DNA of 64,000 nucleotides, taken from Letharia columbiana (taxonomy: Eukaryota; Ascomycota; Lecanoromycetes; Lecanorales; Parmeliaceae). The stretch spans positions 124,001 to 188,000 of the forward strand of contig NW_023501043.1 of assembly GCF_014066305.1 (NCBI RefSeq), read 5' to 3'. Below are positions 34,789 to 45,240 of the stretch, piece after piece (position 1 is the stretch's first letter; every line of letters begins with the position of its first letter). The position numbers were made by a program, and so were the translations under genes. The notes beneath the pieces were generated by a model. That model searched no databases. It was not told the origin of the DNA and saw only the letters and a list, made by a program, of their open reading frames with translations.

Positions 34789-36861
34789 TCAAGCCGACTC
34801 TTCCCTTCGTTCCCGAATAAGGAAGGCGAGGCTTGGATGGGTGGCCCAATTGATGCCCCAAGAGAAGTGCGGTCTAGCGTCTTCATTAGCTAACTTGATA
34901 TCGTAATGCTTGATGATATGCGCGAAGATCATTTTGACAACCATGGACACATAGAATCTTGCTGGGCTAAAAAGCGTGTAAGCATATGCCAAGATATTTT
35001 ACCAAGCAGGAATCGCATGGAGGGCACATACCATGCACGGTCTACAGCTCCCCAGAATGGAAAGAGGAGACTAGGATGTGACAGGCGAGATGTTGAAGTG
35101 GTGACCCCATCACGCTGGGTTACAAATCTGAATCCTTGGAATTCCAACGGGTTGGCATAATTTTTTGGGTCCAGCATCATAGCCTGTTGAGGAACGCAAA
35201 CAGTGTTGCCTGCTGGGACATGTGTGCCATCTGAGAAGACGAAGGGTGTCATGACTTTTCTATTCATGGCGACTGCTCAACAGACAGTCGAACGATATCA
35301 GCAAGTGTATAGAGAAAGCCTATATGGGTCGTCTTACCTGTTTGAAGAGGATGGAGTCGAGCTGTCTCTTTCAAGAAGCTGTCTAGTAGCGGAGTATCCT
35401 GATTACGCGTTCTCGATAGTCCATCCTCAGCTATGCGCGACAATTCCTCTTGTAACGGTTGTAGATATTCAGGATGTCGGCACAATACATACAGTGAGGA
35501 AGCTACAAGCTAAGCAGATGTCATGCATGAGTGATGACTCAAGTAAATGGATTGGAGTGAGCGCCTACAGGGGGTATTTGATGAGCGCTAGCGAACAAGA
35601 AACCCATGGTTCTTTCCAAAACTCCGGTAACGCTCATTACGCTAGATCGGCGTAATGCGTTGATAGTCCACTGTATACAGTCCATCTGTGCTATATCAGC
35701 TCTAGGTCTCATTTATGACGGAGCTGTTTGACCCGACCTGTTCTTTATCGGCGTCTTCAGCACAATTCTGACTGCTCAATCGCTCCCGTATTTCGCAAGA
35801 TATGCGTTCTTGAAGAACTCTACAAGCGCCGCTCCAGTGCATGGATACAAAAGAAACGGGACTGTTTATCGTAAGCCACTCACACATAGTGACCTGCAGC
35901 TGCGCAAACTTACGTTTGCAGGATCGAAGGAGTGAACCGCATAAGTTCGGATGTAATTGCGGCATCATGGGCGAACTGCAGCGTCGCTTGAACCAGAGAG
36001 TGATCATTTGCTAACGAAGATAAGCACTTATACATACTTGGAGAATACTGCTGCATCAAGGGAGACTCACTGAGCTGCTCGCCTAGTATAACGAAGCAAT
36101 TGAGCTCGCCAGCGATTCGATAGCTGGCGGCGCTGCCAGGCATTCTGATCCAACCTGTTGCTGTTCAGCAAGTGTGGATCCTTTGAAGGGCAGATAGAGA
36201 TACCATCGCAGTCTCGAGAGCCGCGTATCTCGCGCTCGCAAGCTGTGATAAGCCTTTCTTGGAGACCCTTTCTCAGCGCTGGGAGGTTGGATCGAAGTCC
36301 CTTCGTCAGAGCTAGAGTCGATAGATTACCAGCTATCTCGGGCGGAGATATGCGGGTATGCTGGGGCCAGACAATCTTGGTATCAATATAATTAGCTGCG
36401 CGTATCTTGGAAGAAGTACTAGGCGAAGCATGGTCCTACCTCTTGCAGGAATTTCTCGAATGAAAGCTGATGGTTTGGCGCATTTCTCAGCTCAGTGATC
36501 TGCTTCGCATCCGATATGCAAACGAAATAGTTCGTGAAAGTCGGTATGGCAAAGGGTTTGCCGGCAGCCTGTTCGAAAAGTTCAGGGTCAACCGTCATGA
36601 GATTCCGTTTTGCCTACCTTCCTGTAGGCCTTCATCATAATTTCTGGCCCCTGGAGCAAGCACAACACACTCGTATACCATTTTCCAAAGATTGTAGGTA
36701 GTCCGGCAACCACGTCGGAGTCCTGTAGATATTTCAGTGGGATATTGATCGTGCCGGCCATGAACACTTACGGGGCGGCGGATCCAGTACACCGACACAA
36801 GCTTCAAGAGGTGGTATACCAAGATGCATTCAATGCATATATGTAAGAAGTCGTAAGTCAT
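34789..36861 (-). CDS. Cytochrome P450 monooxygenase, 10 exons
   Basis: Exons 36861-36772, 36722-36618, 36568-36440, 36375-36204, 36154-35914, 35861-35738, 35685-35569, 35509-35338, 35272-35032 and 34966-34789 sum to 1569 bp, 522 aa, with every phase closing. The N-terminus is a membrane anchor (DFLHICIECILVYHLLKLV), then GLPTIFGKW, GKPFAIPTFTNYF and NAPNHQLSFEKFLQE. The I-helix region is TMGFLFASAHQIPP, the K-helix ExxR is KETARLHPLQ, and the PERF-type region is PLEFQGFRF. The heme loop is FPFWGAVDRAC|PARFYVSM, the ligand Cys being split by the last intron (TG|C). The layout resembles the ent-kaurene-oxidase-like group of fungal P450s; substrate unknown. An optional 51-bp in-phase intron may exist inside exon 5. 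The acceptor of exon 4 is the least certain. The dehydrogenase gene on the same strand upstream may act in the same pathway. Confidence 0.9.
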
Positions 36862-36869
36862 GATCTGTA

Positions 36870-37825
36870 GTTCTCAAAGGTGGAAAGGTCTGAGAAAGTA
36901 AGCTGTGTTCGCTGTAATCCAAAGATCTGGGTATGGTGAGACTTTCTGAGGTGATGCGGCGACAGTTAAGGAAGGCATCCAAGCACCATTCCGATCCAAG
37001 GCTAAGACAAACAGGACCAAACATATGTACGAGCACAAGGTGTGGGTAGGAACGGGCAAAACGTCAGAGAAGGTAGTGATTGCCGAGCGTAAGGCGCGAC
37101 CGATAGGCTGGCGGCGATGAACGACATGGCAAAGTTCAATGGGGAGTCTGACAAGGCTAAATACAATCTCGTTGCGAAAGAGATGTGACGAAGAGGGTCA
37201 CTGACTGAAGCACCATCTCCTCTCGTTAGTGGTTGGATAGAAGATGTGGCAATGCCATCCAGAATTTCAAATCCTTCGACCGGGCTATGCATGTACTGTT
37301 GTATTGTAGATCTTGCACACCATCATCGGTGCAACAAGGCATGCGTGGTCTCTTCGCACTTGTGGAGGACAGCCAGTTAAATGGTAAAGAAAAATAATCG
37401 GAGGTGGAGAACAAGCATAGAGGATCAACGCTAGTGGTCAAGGATGGTTGTTTCATGCAGCTCGGGGATTACTATGCAGCGTGCGCCCGCATGCACCAAA
37501 ATCCAGACGACTGTAATGCAAGCATGGTAAGCAGCGCTGAAAAGATTACTCTCCGAATTTGCTTCTTCAGGTCAATCTCGTGCCTCGAGTCTGCGGTCAC
37601 TTGTACTTTTCAGGGCACAGAAGAACGCAGAGTCGGCTGTCCCTCTATACTCCATTAAGTAGTCTACGGTGGTAGTAGATATGGTGCAGCCTTTTCTCAG
37701 AGCCTCTTAATTATTCTTCATACAGGCTGAGCTATGCAAAAGGTCGAAAAAAGGAACGTGGCGGGATACATGATGAATACGAAAGTTTCGCTGAGAGATG
37801 CTGTCGCTGCCTCTTTGACAAGACA
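36870..37825. other. Intergenic between P450 and dehydrogenase
   Basis: Nearly 1 kb with short minus-strand frames (36830-37456) of no recognisable family. I checked them for a terpene-cyclase-like membrane protein and found no conserved motif. The stretch must contain the P450 promoter and the 3' end of the dehydrogenase transcript. Confidence 0.45.
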
Positions 37826-37830
37826 CTCTT

Positions 37831-38907
37831 CTATGCTGCCTCTTTCTCCTCTTTATGCATACGAGAAGCCCAGTCCACGCCTGTCCGAATCTGCTCATCT
37901 CGATCGTCTAGAGGCTTGTACCCCAATCTCTCTCTCGCTTTCTCGATCGAATACGTCCGCGGCCTACAAGCGTATGTCATGATCTGCCGCCTCAAAACTT
38001 TGGGCCTCTTTAGTCCCAGGGTAAAAGCCCAAAAGAGCCATTCGACCGCACTCGCCAAACTCAACATGAACCAAGCTGGAACGACGGTTACTTCCTCCGG
38101 AGCCGTCCTATCACCCGCAGCAGACCATATCTGACGCAGGAAAGTCCAAAAAGGAACGGGATTGCCGTCTGTGATGAAGAAAGCTTCGCCATCGACCTTC
38201 CCGCTCCCATCTTCTGGTTGCCGAAGAAGAGCTTTCGCAGCGAGTAGGTGAGATTGCGCAACATTTGTCGCTGACACATAGTCGAACAAACTTTGGTTAT
38301 CTCCGATCTGATACCGATGGCGACCCTCTTGGAGGGCATGAAGAGTACCCGGAATAAGCTGGCTGTCGCGTTCGCCGTACACCACTGCAAGTCGAATGCA
38401 CAGTGTACGCAAACCTCCCATGCCATTTGCATCCAGTACAGCTTGGTCGGCGATAGCCTTTGTTTTTGCATAATACTCGGCTCGAGAGGTAATCGTGTAC
38501 ATTTGACCATCTTCTGTTAAGAAGATGTGGGACGAACCTTCCATGACCTCAACGCTGGAAGTGTAAATGAAACTTCTGACATGGTCGCTTGCGATGGCGG
38601 CCTTGAGCAGATTTTTCGTTCCTTTCACATTGATATCGTAAAAGTCGCTGTCGCTAGCGCTTCCAGAGCCAATTGGAGAGGCAGTGTGAATGATGAGGCT
38701 GGGTTGAATGTCGGCGAGCAAAGATCGTACTTGTTCGAACGAAGTGAGGCTTCCGCTATGGTAGTGAGCGCCTTCGACTTGGTTGCGGGATGGATTGCGG
38801 CTCATGACGTGGATAGAAGACCAGGCGGAGTCTTGGATGAAGGCATTGACGATGTGGTATCCCACGAATCCACATCCTCCAACGACAAGTACCGTTTTTG
38901 CAGACAT
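37831..38907 (-). CDS. 3-beta-HSD / sterol C-4 decarboxylase-type NAD(P)-dependent dehydrogenase
   Basis: Single exon, 358 aa from the ATG at 38907 (MSAKTVLVVGG); the frame is open further upstream only through a TTG. The Rossmann dinucleotide motif is VVGGCGFVGYHIV (residues about 7-19). The family hallmarks IIHTASPIG, FIYTSSVEVMEG and the catalytic YYAKTKAIAD (YxxxK) follow, then RLAVVYGERDSQLIPG and FDYVSATNVAQSHLLA. A hydrophobic segment near the C-terminus (WFMLSLASAVEWLFWAFTLGL) suits ER membrane association. By family knowledge such enzymes oxidise a 3-hydroxyl, in Erg26 with loss of a C-4 carboxyl group; many fungal paralogues act in terpenoid or meroterpenoid pathways. The P450 downstream on the same strand supports an oxidative pathway. 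Whether this is the housekeeping Erg26 or a paralogue cannot be decided; the single-exon layout and short N-terminus fit a paralogue. Confidence 0.9.
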   Translation of the reverse strand: MSAKTVLVVGGCGFVGYHIVNAFIQDSAWSSIHVMSRNPSRNQVEGAHYHSGSLTSFEQVRSLLADIQPSLIIHTASPIGSGSASDSDFYDINVKGTKNLLKAAIASDHVRSFIYTSSVEVMEGSSHIFLTEDGQMYTITSRAEYYAKTKAIADQAVLDANGMGGLRTLCIRLAVVYGERDSQLIPGTLHALQEGRHRYQIGDNQSLFDYVSATNVAQSHLLAAKALLRQPEDGSGKVDGEAFFITDGNPVPFWTFLRQIWSAAGDRTAPEEVTVVPAWFMLSLASAVEWLFWAFTLGLKRPKVLRRQIMTYACRPRTYSIEKARERLGYKPLDDRDEQIRTGVDWASRMHKEEKEAA

Positions 38908-38969
38908 GAGTTGGTGGGGACACTGTGAATGAGGAGACGCGAAAGCCTTTGGTAAATGAATCCCCAAAA

Positions 38970-40205
38970 TGACGTGGTAGCTGCACCTTCTTACTGACGC
39001 GTCCGCGTTGTATGCGGACTTAACTTGTGTTGGGAACCGTGACGGGGTTCAACGTTAATTCTGGAGCGTCTCGTGGACAGTATAAAGAAGTGCAAACGCG
39101 TTGTCGTACCTGACTCGTCACGAGAAACGTCCTCTTCCTTCTCGAATGGGCACGGTCTCGTTTTTGGTGGTGGTCCTCTCACGGTGGGGGTTTCAAGCAC
39201 ACCTTACTTGTTGCGTGTCAACGAATTGCAGATCACCTCTGGCGATGGTTACCAGAATGTAGTACGATAATATAGAACGTATATCACGTTAGAGTTAGAA
39301 ATCGACCTTGAATTTGTGTAGAGTTAGGCATCCAAGTGAATATGGCTGGGCTGATTTACATGAGGAAAAATAACCTCGAGTAATAATGCTAGCACTAGCT
39401 CTCGCTTTAGCGCGGGACTAAGAATCCGTCAGTGTCTACTGTAAATTTGCCTGAAGAGCCGCCTACACACATGAAATTTCGGGCGAAGGTTCAGCTCGGC
39501 GCGACATACATACTCTCTAGCCGCTAAGATGCTGTTTGTGCGTATCCTGGAACACGAATCAGAAGTTCAAGCAGTGCTCAAGCTTTTTCCTGCTTTCCTT
39601 GAATGGTCTCAGTCAAATTCTAGAACGCGCATCGAACTCCGAACGGGGAGATGCACGGATTAACCAGATAAGACCTGCGGAGGGTTTTTTACTTCATGTC
39701 AATTTAAATGCGCGAGGTGCAGGAGCTGAAAATGGATGACTCCTTAGCGCTGACGTAAAGTTGTTGTTGTTGTTGTTGTTGTTGTTGCATGAAGGCTACG
39801 CATTTTCATTTTCCGGTGTGGTGGTGGCCTGCAGATCTCCGCGTATATGCATCCGTGTTATGTACACGCACGCTAATGGCTACCTATGTTGTATTGACGC
39901 CTCACATTGCTTCGGACTCGTTGGTAGAGTACAGGCTATCACTGCCCATGAGTGCTTGGCAGCCCTACCAAAGATGGGTAAATGAATCCGCTGCAGCAGT
40001 AGCTTCAACAGTATAGGAATTCACGTTGCAGTGGCACTCAGCCGTATTACCCCCGCTTCCAAAATACTATAACATCTTTCATCCACCTTTATCGTCGAGA
40101 TGGATTACTTCGTCAGATCAACGTCCCAGATACTATCAAGGATTCTCCCTCAAAACTTCTGGAACAATTTTAGTTCCAGTGCGATTCATTTCTCACTGTC
40201 TCCAT
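38970..40205. other. Divergent intergenic region
   Basis: Lies between the dehydrogenase (minus) and the rhodopsin-domain gene (plus), so it holds both promoters. A frame at 39073-39270 has no recognisable product. A (GTT)n microsatellite occurs at 39763-39787. Confidence 0.5.
39763..39787. repeat. (GTT)n microsatellite
   Basis: Eight GTT units followed by GCATG, about 425 bp upstream of the rhodopsin-domain gene start. Confidence 0.95.
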
Positions 40206-40211
40206 ACCAGA

Positions 40212-41784
40212 ATGGCCAAACGCCAGACCCTTTCGGCTGGCGAACTGGCCCAGATTCCGCCGAATATGCTCAATAGTCTCCCAGCACTACAACCACCCGC
40301 AGGAGTCCAGCCAAATTTCGTCAATCCTGAGGATAGAGGCTATATACTCAATTCTGTTGCGACTGTTCTGTTATGCCTTATGGTATCTTTGTTTGCCAAC
40401 AGAGTCTACACAAAGCTTTTCATCATTCGCAAAATGGGTTGGGATGACTGTAAGTGCCCTTCCGAACACGTAGAACAAATTGAGACCAGGCTGACAATGG
40501 TGCAAAGTATCGTGCACGATTGGATTTGTAGGTATTCCATGGCTGTCTCTACGTATGGTAGCATTGACGGTGTCACAGCTCGGTTCGATTGCAATGTATA
40601 TTATCATTCTCTGGAGTAATGCACGATCAACCTCGAGCTTCCGCGTGACGCTTTCCTAACTTTGCTTCTACAGGCACCGTATTGGGTTCGGTTGGGAAAC
40701 ATCAATGGGATGTCAGATTAGTCGAATACTTAAGCGGCAACTTTGTTACAGTGAGTTTCTCGAACTCATGCTTCGGAGGCTCCTTTGACACTGCCCAGAC
40801 TAGCGCCATCATAGTCTTTTTGGCCCCTCTAACGCTCCTTTTCACCAAACTCACGTTTTTTCTCCTATACTTTCAAGTCTTTCGGCCCTTGAGGTGGCTT
40901 CGAGTGTCCGTCTATATCGGCGCTACTTTGACATGCGCCTTCTACGGAGCCGCCTCTATCGCGCAGCTTGTTTTCTCGGTACCAAGGCCCGGCCAGACGT
41001 GGCTTGAACATGCTCTTTCCGGAGAATTCAACAAGGCCGATGTGCTTTCTGTCCCTCTGTCAGCCGTTGGCCTTGGAATTGACATTGCTCTCCTCGTCAT
41101 GCCAATTGCAGCTGTAATGAGGCTACAATTGCCAACCAAGCGCAAGATAGGTGTTTTGTTCATTTTCATGTTTGGGATACTGTGAGATCTGTTGCTTATG
41201 TCGAGCCCACTCGTTTGCTAATTGCTTCCTAGCGCTTGTGTTGGGTCGCTTCTCAGTCTCTACTACCGTGTCGTGTCAAGTCGCAGCCCTGATCTCACCT
41301 GGAATATTATGGCGGTCGAGCTAGTGACGTAAGACGTCTCCAGTGATTCTTTCGATCGGCGACCTTCTGACGATTTCATGGCAGACTCGTGGAAATGTTT
41401 GTTGGCATTTCCTGCGCCTGTATGCCTGCTTTCTCCAAGATGCTTCACCACCACCATCCGACGTTAAAGAGGTTCCGCTCCGTCCTCTCTTCGCGTTTTG
41501 CTAGTTTGCGACCTAGCAAATCCGGCGATTCGACAGGTCGCTCTGGAGTCTCGCAGTCAGAGGGCCTAAGTCACCATCCAGTGGCGAAACCGGACCAGGG
41601 GCTATACAGTCAGCTCGAGGTTGAATTATCATCACCTCAAGGTGCTAGTTTTCAACCAACTTACGAGCTTGGTCAGCTCCAGAGTGTTCAGACCATCATC
41701 GGGAAAGGGTGGAGAAAGGGTGCTTCGGATGACAAGATACATCTTACCCATGAAATTCAACAACAGCAGGCGAGGATGCACTAG
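40212..41784 (+). CDS. Fungal rhodopsin-domain (PTH11-like) integral membrane protein
   Basis: Six exons, 40212-40449, 40532-40615, 40674-40750, 40799-41181, 41233-41328 and 41385-41784, give 425 aa with closed phases; introns are 48-82 bp. Family hallmarks appear in order: MGWDDC after the first helix, IAMYIIILWSTVLGSVGKHQWDVRLVEY, TKLTFFLLYFQVFRPLRWLR, PRPGQTWLEH, VPLSAVGLGIDIALLVMPI, LQLPTKRKIGVLFIFMFGIL, TWNIMAVELVTLVEMFVGIS and CACMPAFSKML. These form about seven helices, followed by a Ser-rich cytosolic tail. The family (fungal 'Rhodopsin_PTM' domain) is expanded in Pezizomycotina and likely includes surface receptors. The segment after WDDC is shorter than usual, which may mean the first intron boundary is approximate. 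No retinal-binding Lys can be claimed. Confidence 0.86.
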
Positions 41785-41789
41785 AGGCT

Positions 41790-43290
41790 TTCGCACGTAT
41801 TTAAGCAGACAATCGGGTTTGTTGGCATCGAATAGCCCGGTCTCTCTTGGCGGGCTATTGTTCTACAGACTGAGCGGCAGTTAAAATTTTACTTCAAGGC
41901 CTAATGATGTAGACGGAGGCTTCAGATGCAGCCTTCTTAGAAATATGGTTCCCCGTGCACTCAACTCTACCAACAGGCTAGTCTGACGGGTCAGTCTGCT
42001 CCAAAAGAATTCAAAGTATTACATCGATCCAAGGTGGGAAGCTCGATCATGTGTCTCGTTGGATCTGTCTTTGAGGGCTAAAAACCCTCCTTGGTAGCTT
42101 TAAACACGGTTCTACGTATCTATGCTCTCTCCATTCCAGGCATGCCCGAAGGCAGGGTCTGGGCCACCAACCCGCCAGATCTAGGGCTCGCTGTGCAGCG
42201 CCAGCCGAAGAAGGTGGAGATTTCATGTGTGGTGGCTATGGCAGAACCGAGTCAGAAGGCGGTCAAAGCGTTTCTGGAACGTTGTGTTGCTGTATGGCTG
42301 AAGCGTAGGTCGCCATTGCGGAGGCGTCTCACTGCGTCCAGATAACAGTGCGGCACATACCTCCACTCCCTCGTCCGACGTCGACCGTAGCACACGGCGC
42401 AGGCGTCTTTCCCCGGATGTGGATGTAGCAAAAGCACGGGAGATCAGATCTCGCGTTGGTTGCCCAATGTAGATAGGAGTCATAGGACGGTGTTCACCCA
42501 CTTAACTCCGTGTATCACCGCTCGGCATGGCAGCGTTAAGGTACCTTAAGTAGGTACCTCATCTCCATCAATGCGTTCAATTCGTAGCCTCGCCAGACTG
42601 TCCGTGTACGGAGTATAAATTATCTTCCGCAGCCACTCACTCTCCATGCTGCAAGGCTGCCTGGCACATGTATCCGAACGGCGTATGCAGATGCATGTGT
42701 GTCAGCTGTACGCCCATTGTAACCTCGTCGAATCATTCATTGTCAGTGTAAAACATGTTCAGCCCTTATTGGGATTCTGCCCACAAGGCTGCGAGAGTGG
42801 GCTGCGTGTGACCGTGCTAGAGCCGGATTTCAGTAGGATTACTAACCCCGTTGCATGCAGGGCTCGGGCGCCTCCAAACTCGCTAGTTGCATGCATCCTT
42901 TCAGCCCCGCTGCATCATTCATGCATGACCGATGGACGGTCAACTGCAGTAAGGATCCCAGTACTCCGAACCGTATAACAAACGTCTTTCGCGTCCGGTA
43001 ATTTACCGGCATTTCGATACTTTTCCTTTCCTCTGTATAACCCACCCGTGAGACCAAGATCCAACCGAGATTCGCGAGATTGAGATCCTGTGATGCCACC
43101 AGAATCATTTGGTGTGGTCGTTGACTGAAAGCACAGGGGGCAAAGGTTCTTTGAATTCTGTGGCATTCCGCCTATGTTCTCACTGAGGACCAGTTCTTTC
43201 TGTGCTATTGGAAATACCGAGGAGAGGCATTGGTTGAACTTTACTAAGAGGCGAAGCTTCTCACGCTCCTTTAAATTGTAGGCAGATGAG
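41790..43290. other. Intergenic, nothing supported
   Basis: About 1.5 kb with many short frames and no motif. A 9-bp-stem hairpin (AATAGCCCG..CGGGCTATT, 41831-41859) lies just after the rhodopsin-domain stop. A KpnI-type palindromic pair GGTACCTTAAGTAGGTACC occurs at about 42540. Confidence 0.45.
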
Positions 43291-43292
43291 CC

Positions 43293-44290
43293 TTGAAGAG
43301 GACTGCAAAATTTCCCTCTCTATCTCTGCTCTCCGTAACAGTGTTACGCGTTTGGCTCCTTCCTTGCTGTCCAAGTCGCAAGCTAAGAATCGTCTTACCA
43401 TGGATGATATGCAACGCACTGTCGAATTTATCTAGCTGTCGGTCGTTGTGGCTTACGCGGCCGTCGCCTTCTAGAGTCCCACAACACCTCGTCGCTCACC
43501 GTCCAACATATCAAGACCGACTGTGCTCGCTTGCCCAACGTGTCTTGTCAGAATGCTCCCATATATTCTCCCACGAAAATGTCAAATACGTGAGCCGCTA
43601 TCAGACCAATTGACGGTTAGTCAAGATCAAGGGAGCGATAGGGATCCAAACTCCGACATCGAAGTTGAGCCTCAAAACGAGCAGACAGTAGGTGAGAGGG
43701 AGGACACAGATGGTGAAGACTAACATGATGCTCCAGAGCATGTCAGTGAATAGCAGAGATACGTGGACGAGATACCCGGCATGACCCATTTGTTCGACAG
43801 CCCACCTCGTCACAAGCTCGCGCTGTATCGAAACCCTCTGTCAACAGATAACGGCGAGGACTGGGCGATGAATGACAAAAACTATGACGGGAACCAGGAC
43901 TCCACTCCGCCTTCGATTATGTCCTCGAGCTTTCAATTCAGAGGATGTCGTCGAAGAGGATGCAGGTCAGGAGGAGCATACCCCTCCCGACGGAGCAACC
44001 CCATCGCAAGAAGAAGCGCCGTCTGGAGGGGCGAGCCTGGCTCAGACTATTAACTCATTACATCTTGCAGATGAGGATCGGGCGAGGCTCTTCAATATCG
44101 CTTCAGGGTCATCCTCCGAGATGGGGAAGGTCGGATTACGGTGGAGGAATATTCCTTTGCTGCGTCTCTACCCTCGCTCGTGGAAGTCACAGCGGAGTAA
44201 CACGCAGGTGAAGGACGATACCTCTTCGACATAAGGCTCTGGTCATTGCATCCTTCCCAGTGCTTTTGAAGCCGCCCTCGCCCATGGCAC
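43293..44290 (+). other. Cluster of plus-strand frames, possible broken gene left of Copia insertion
   Basis: Frames at 43523-43723, 43763-44053 and 43872-44234 share an acidic, Glu/Gly-rich style (EVEPQNEQTVGEREDTDGED; EEDAGQEEHTPPDGATPSQE; ADEDRARLFNIASG) and could be exons or frame-shifted pieces of one gene. I could not find splice sites that join them cleanly, and no family was recognised. The last stop (44234) falls about 60 bp before the Copia element, so the element probably inserted in 3' flank. Confidence 0.3.
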
Positions 44291-44291
44291 T

Positions 44292-44296
44292 AATAC
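44292..44296. repeat. Target-site duplication, left copy (AATAC)
   Basis: AATAC immediately precedes the first LTR base; the identical pentamer follows the last LTR base at 49796-49800. Confidence 0.9.
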
Positions 44297-44466
44297 TGTT
44301 GGAACGACTCAACACTCGCTACCACTAGTACTTATTCGGTCTATTATGGGTATATGAAGGCATTCTCTATACATAGATATCCTTCTTTCTTAGATATTAT
44401 TAAGAATATTATATCTAATAATAAGTCTCATTATAGCAGTAACTATATATCTAGATATTATTAATA
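44297..44466 (+). repeat. 5' LTR of the 44.3-kb Copia element
   Basis: 170 bp from TGTTGGAACGACTCAACA to ATTATTAATA (RIP-altered CCAACA end). It shares GTATATGAAGGCATTCTCTA and TAAGTCTCATTATAGCAG with the 3' LTR. Confidence 0.93.
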
Positions 44467-44842
44467 CTAATTAGTATACTTCAATAATAGTATATAGATT
44501 AGCAAGGCCATACTCTTAAAGGAAGTTCGCCTCGATATCGCCGCGATAGCTTTATACGATTTTATGTTACTTAATCGATTTCGCTTATTATAACGATTCG
44601 ATTAAATAGAACTATAATTTCTACTTCTATAACTTCTATCTAGTAGAGAAAATACTCGAAAAATACTAAATATTATTAAGCTTTATACTATATTAACATA
44701 TAACATATATCTAAAATAGACTTTAAGGATAAGAAATCTAACTCTTTAGAGATATCGTCTAACACTATAACTCTATATCAACTAAAGAATATATTAAATA
44801 AGAGAGTCGAATTAATAGATATCGATAAGAGAATCGAATAAT

Positions 44843-45240
44843 TTGTTCGTTAGAGAATATAAGACTATAATAAAAATAAATGGGAGTCTCTCTCCGATAT
44901 CTTTACTAAGGAATTTCGACTATTCGCTAAGAAGGACTTTAAGACTCTTTCTAAAGAATAATAATATAACTTATAAAACTGTTTACGAAATAATAAAATT
45001 TATGTTAAGAAAGGATAAGAGGTTTTAATAGTTAAATCATTAGCGAATATGATTTAAGAAGAAACCCTATAGTTATTAGACGACGAGAATCGTTCTCTAT
45101 TAAAGCATCAATACCCTTCTCAGCAGCAGCCTTATCAGCCTTATCGATCGAAGAATACTATTCCTCTCCCCCGCAATCGTTTTATCAGCAGCCTTATCGA
45201 TCAAAGAATACTATTTCTTTCCCTCGCAACTATCTTCTTA
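44843..45240 (+). pseudogene. gag-like ghost with Gln/Pro/Tyr tandem repeat
   Basis: A 61-codon frame (44843-45028) survives, followed by a stretch at 45121-45233 with two copies of a ~50-bp unit reading QQPYRSKNTI.LPRN. This stretch still has many CA/CAG codons, in contrast to the surroundings. Position downstream of the 5' LTR suits the nucleocapsid part of gag; no zinc knuckle was seen. Confidence 0.5.

Noticed and set aside
36870..37456. Possible terpene cyclase between P450 and dehydrogenase
   Set aside because: The frames lack conserved acidic motifs or a regular helix pattern, and no splice model joins them.
41831..41859. Hairpin as a bacterial-type terminator
   Set aside because: The 9-bp stem has an 11-nt loop and no T tract, and the organism is a eukaryote; chance or local repeat is enough.
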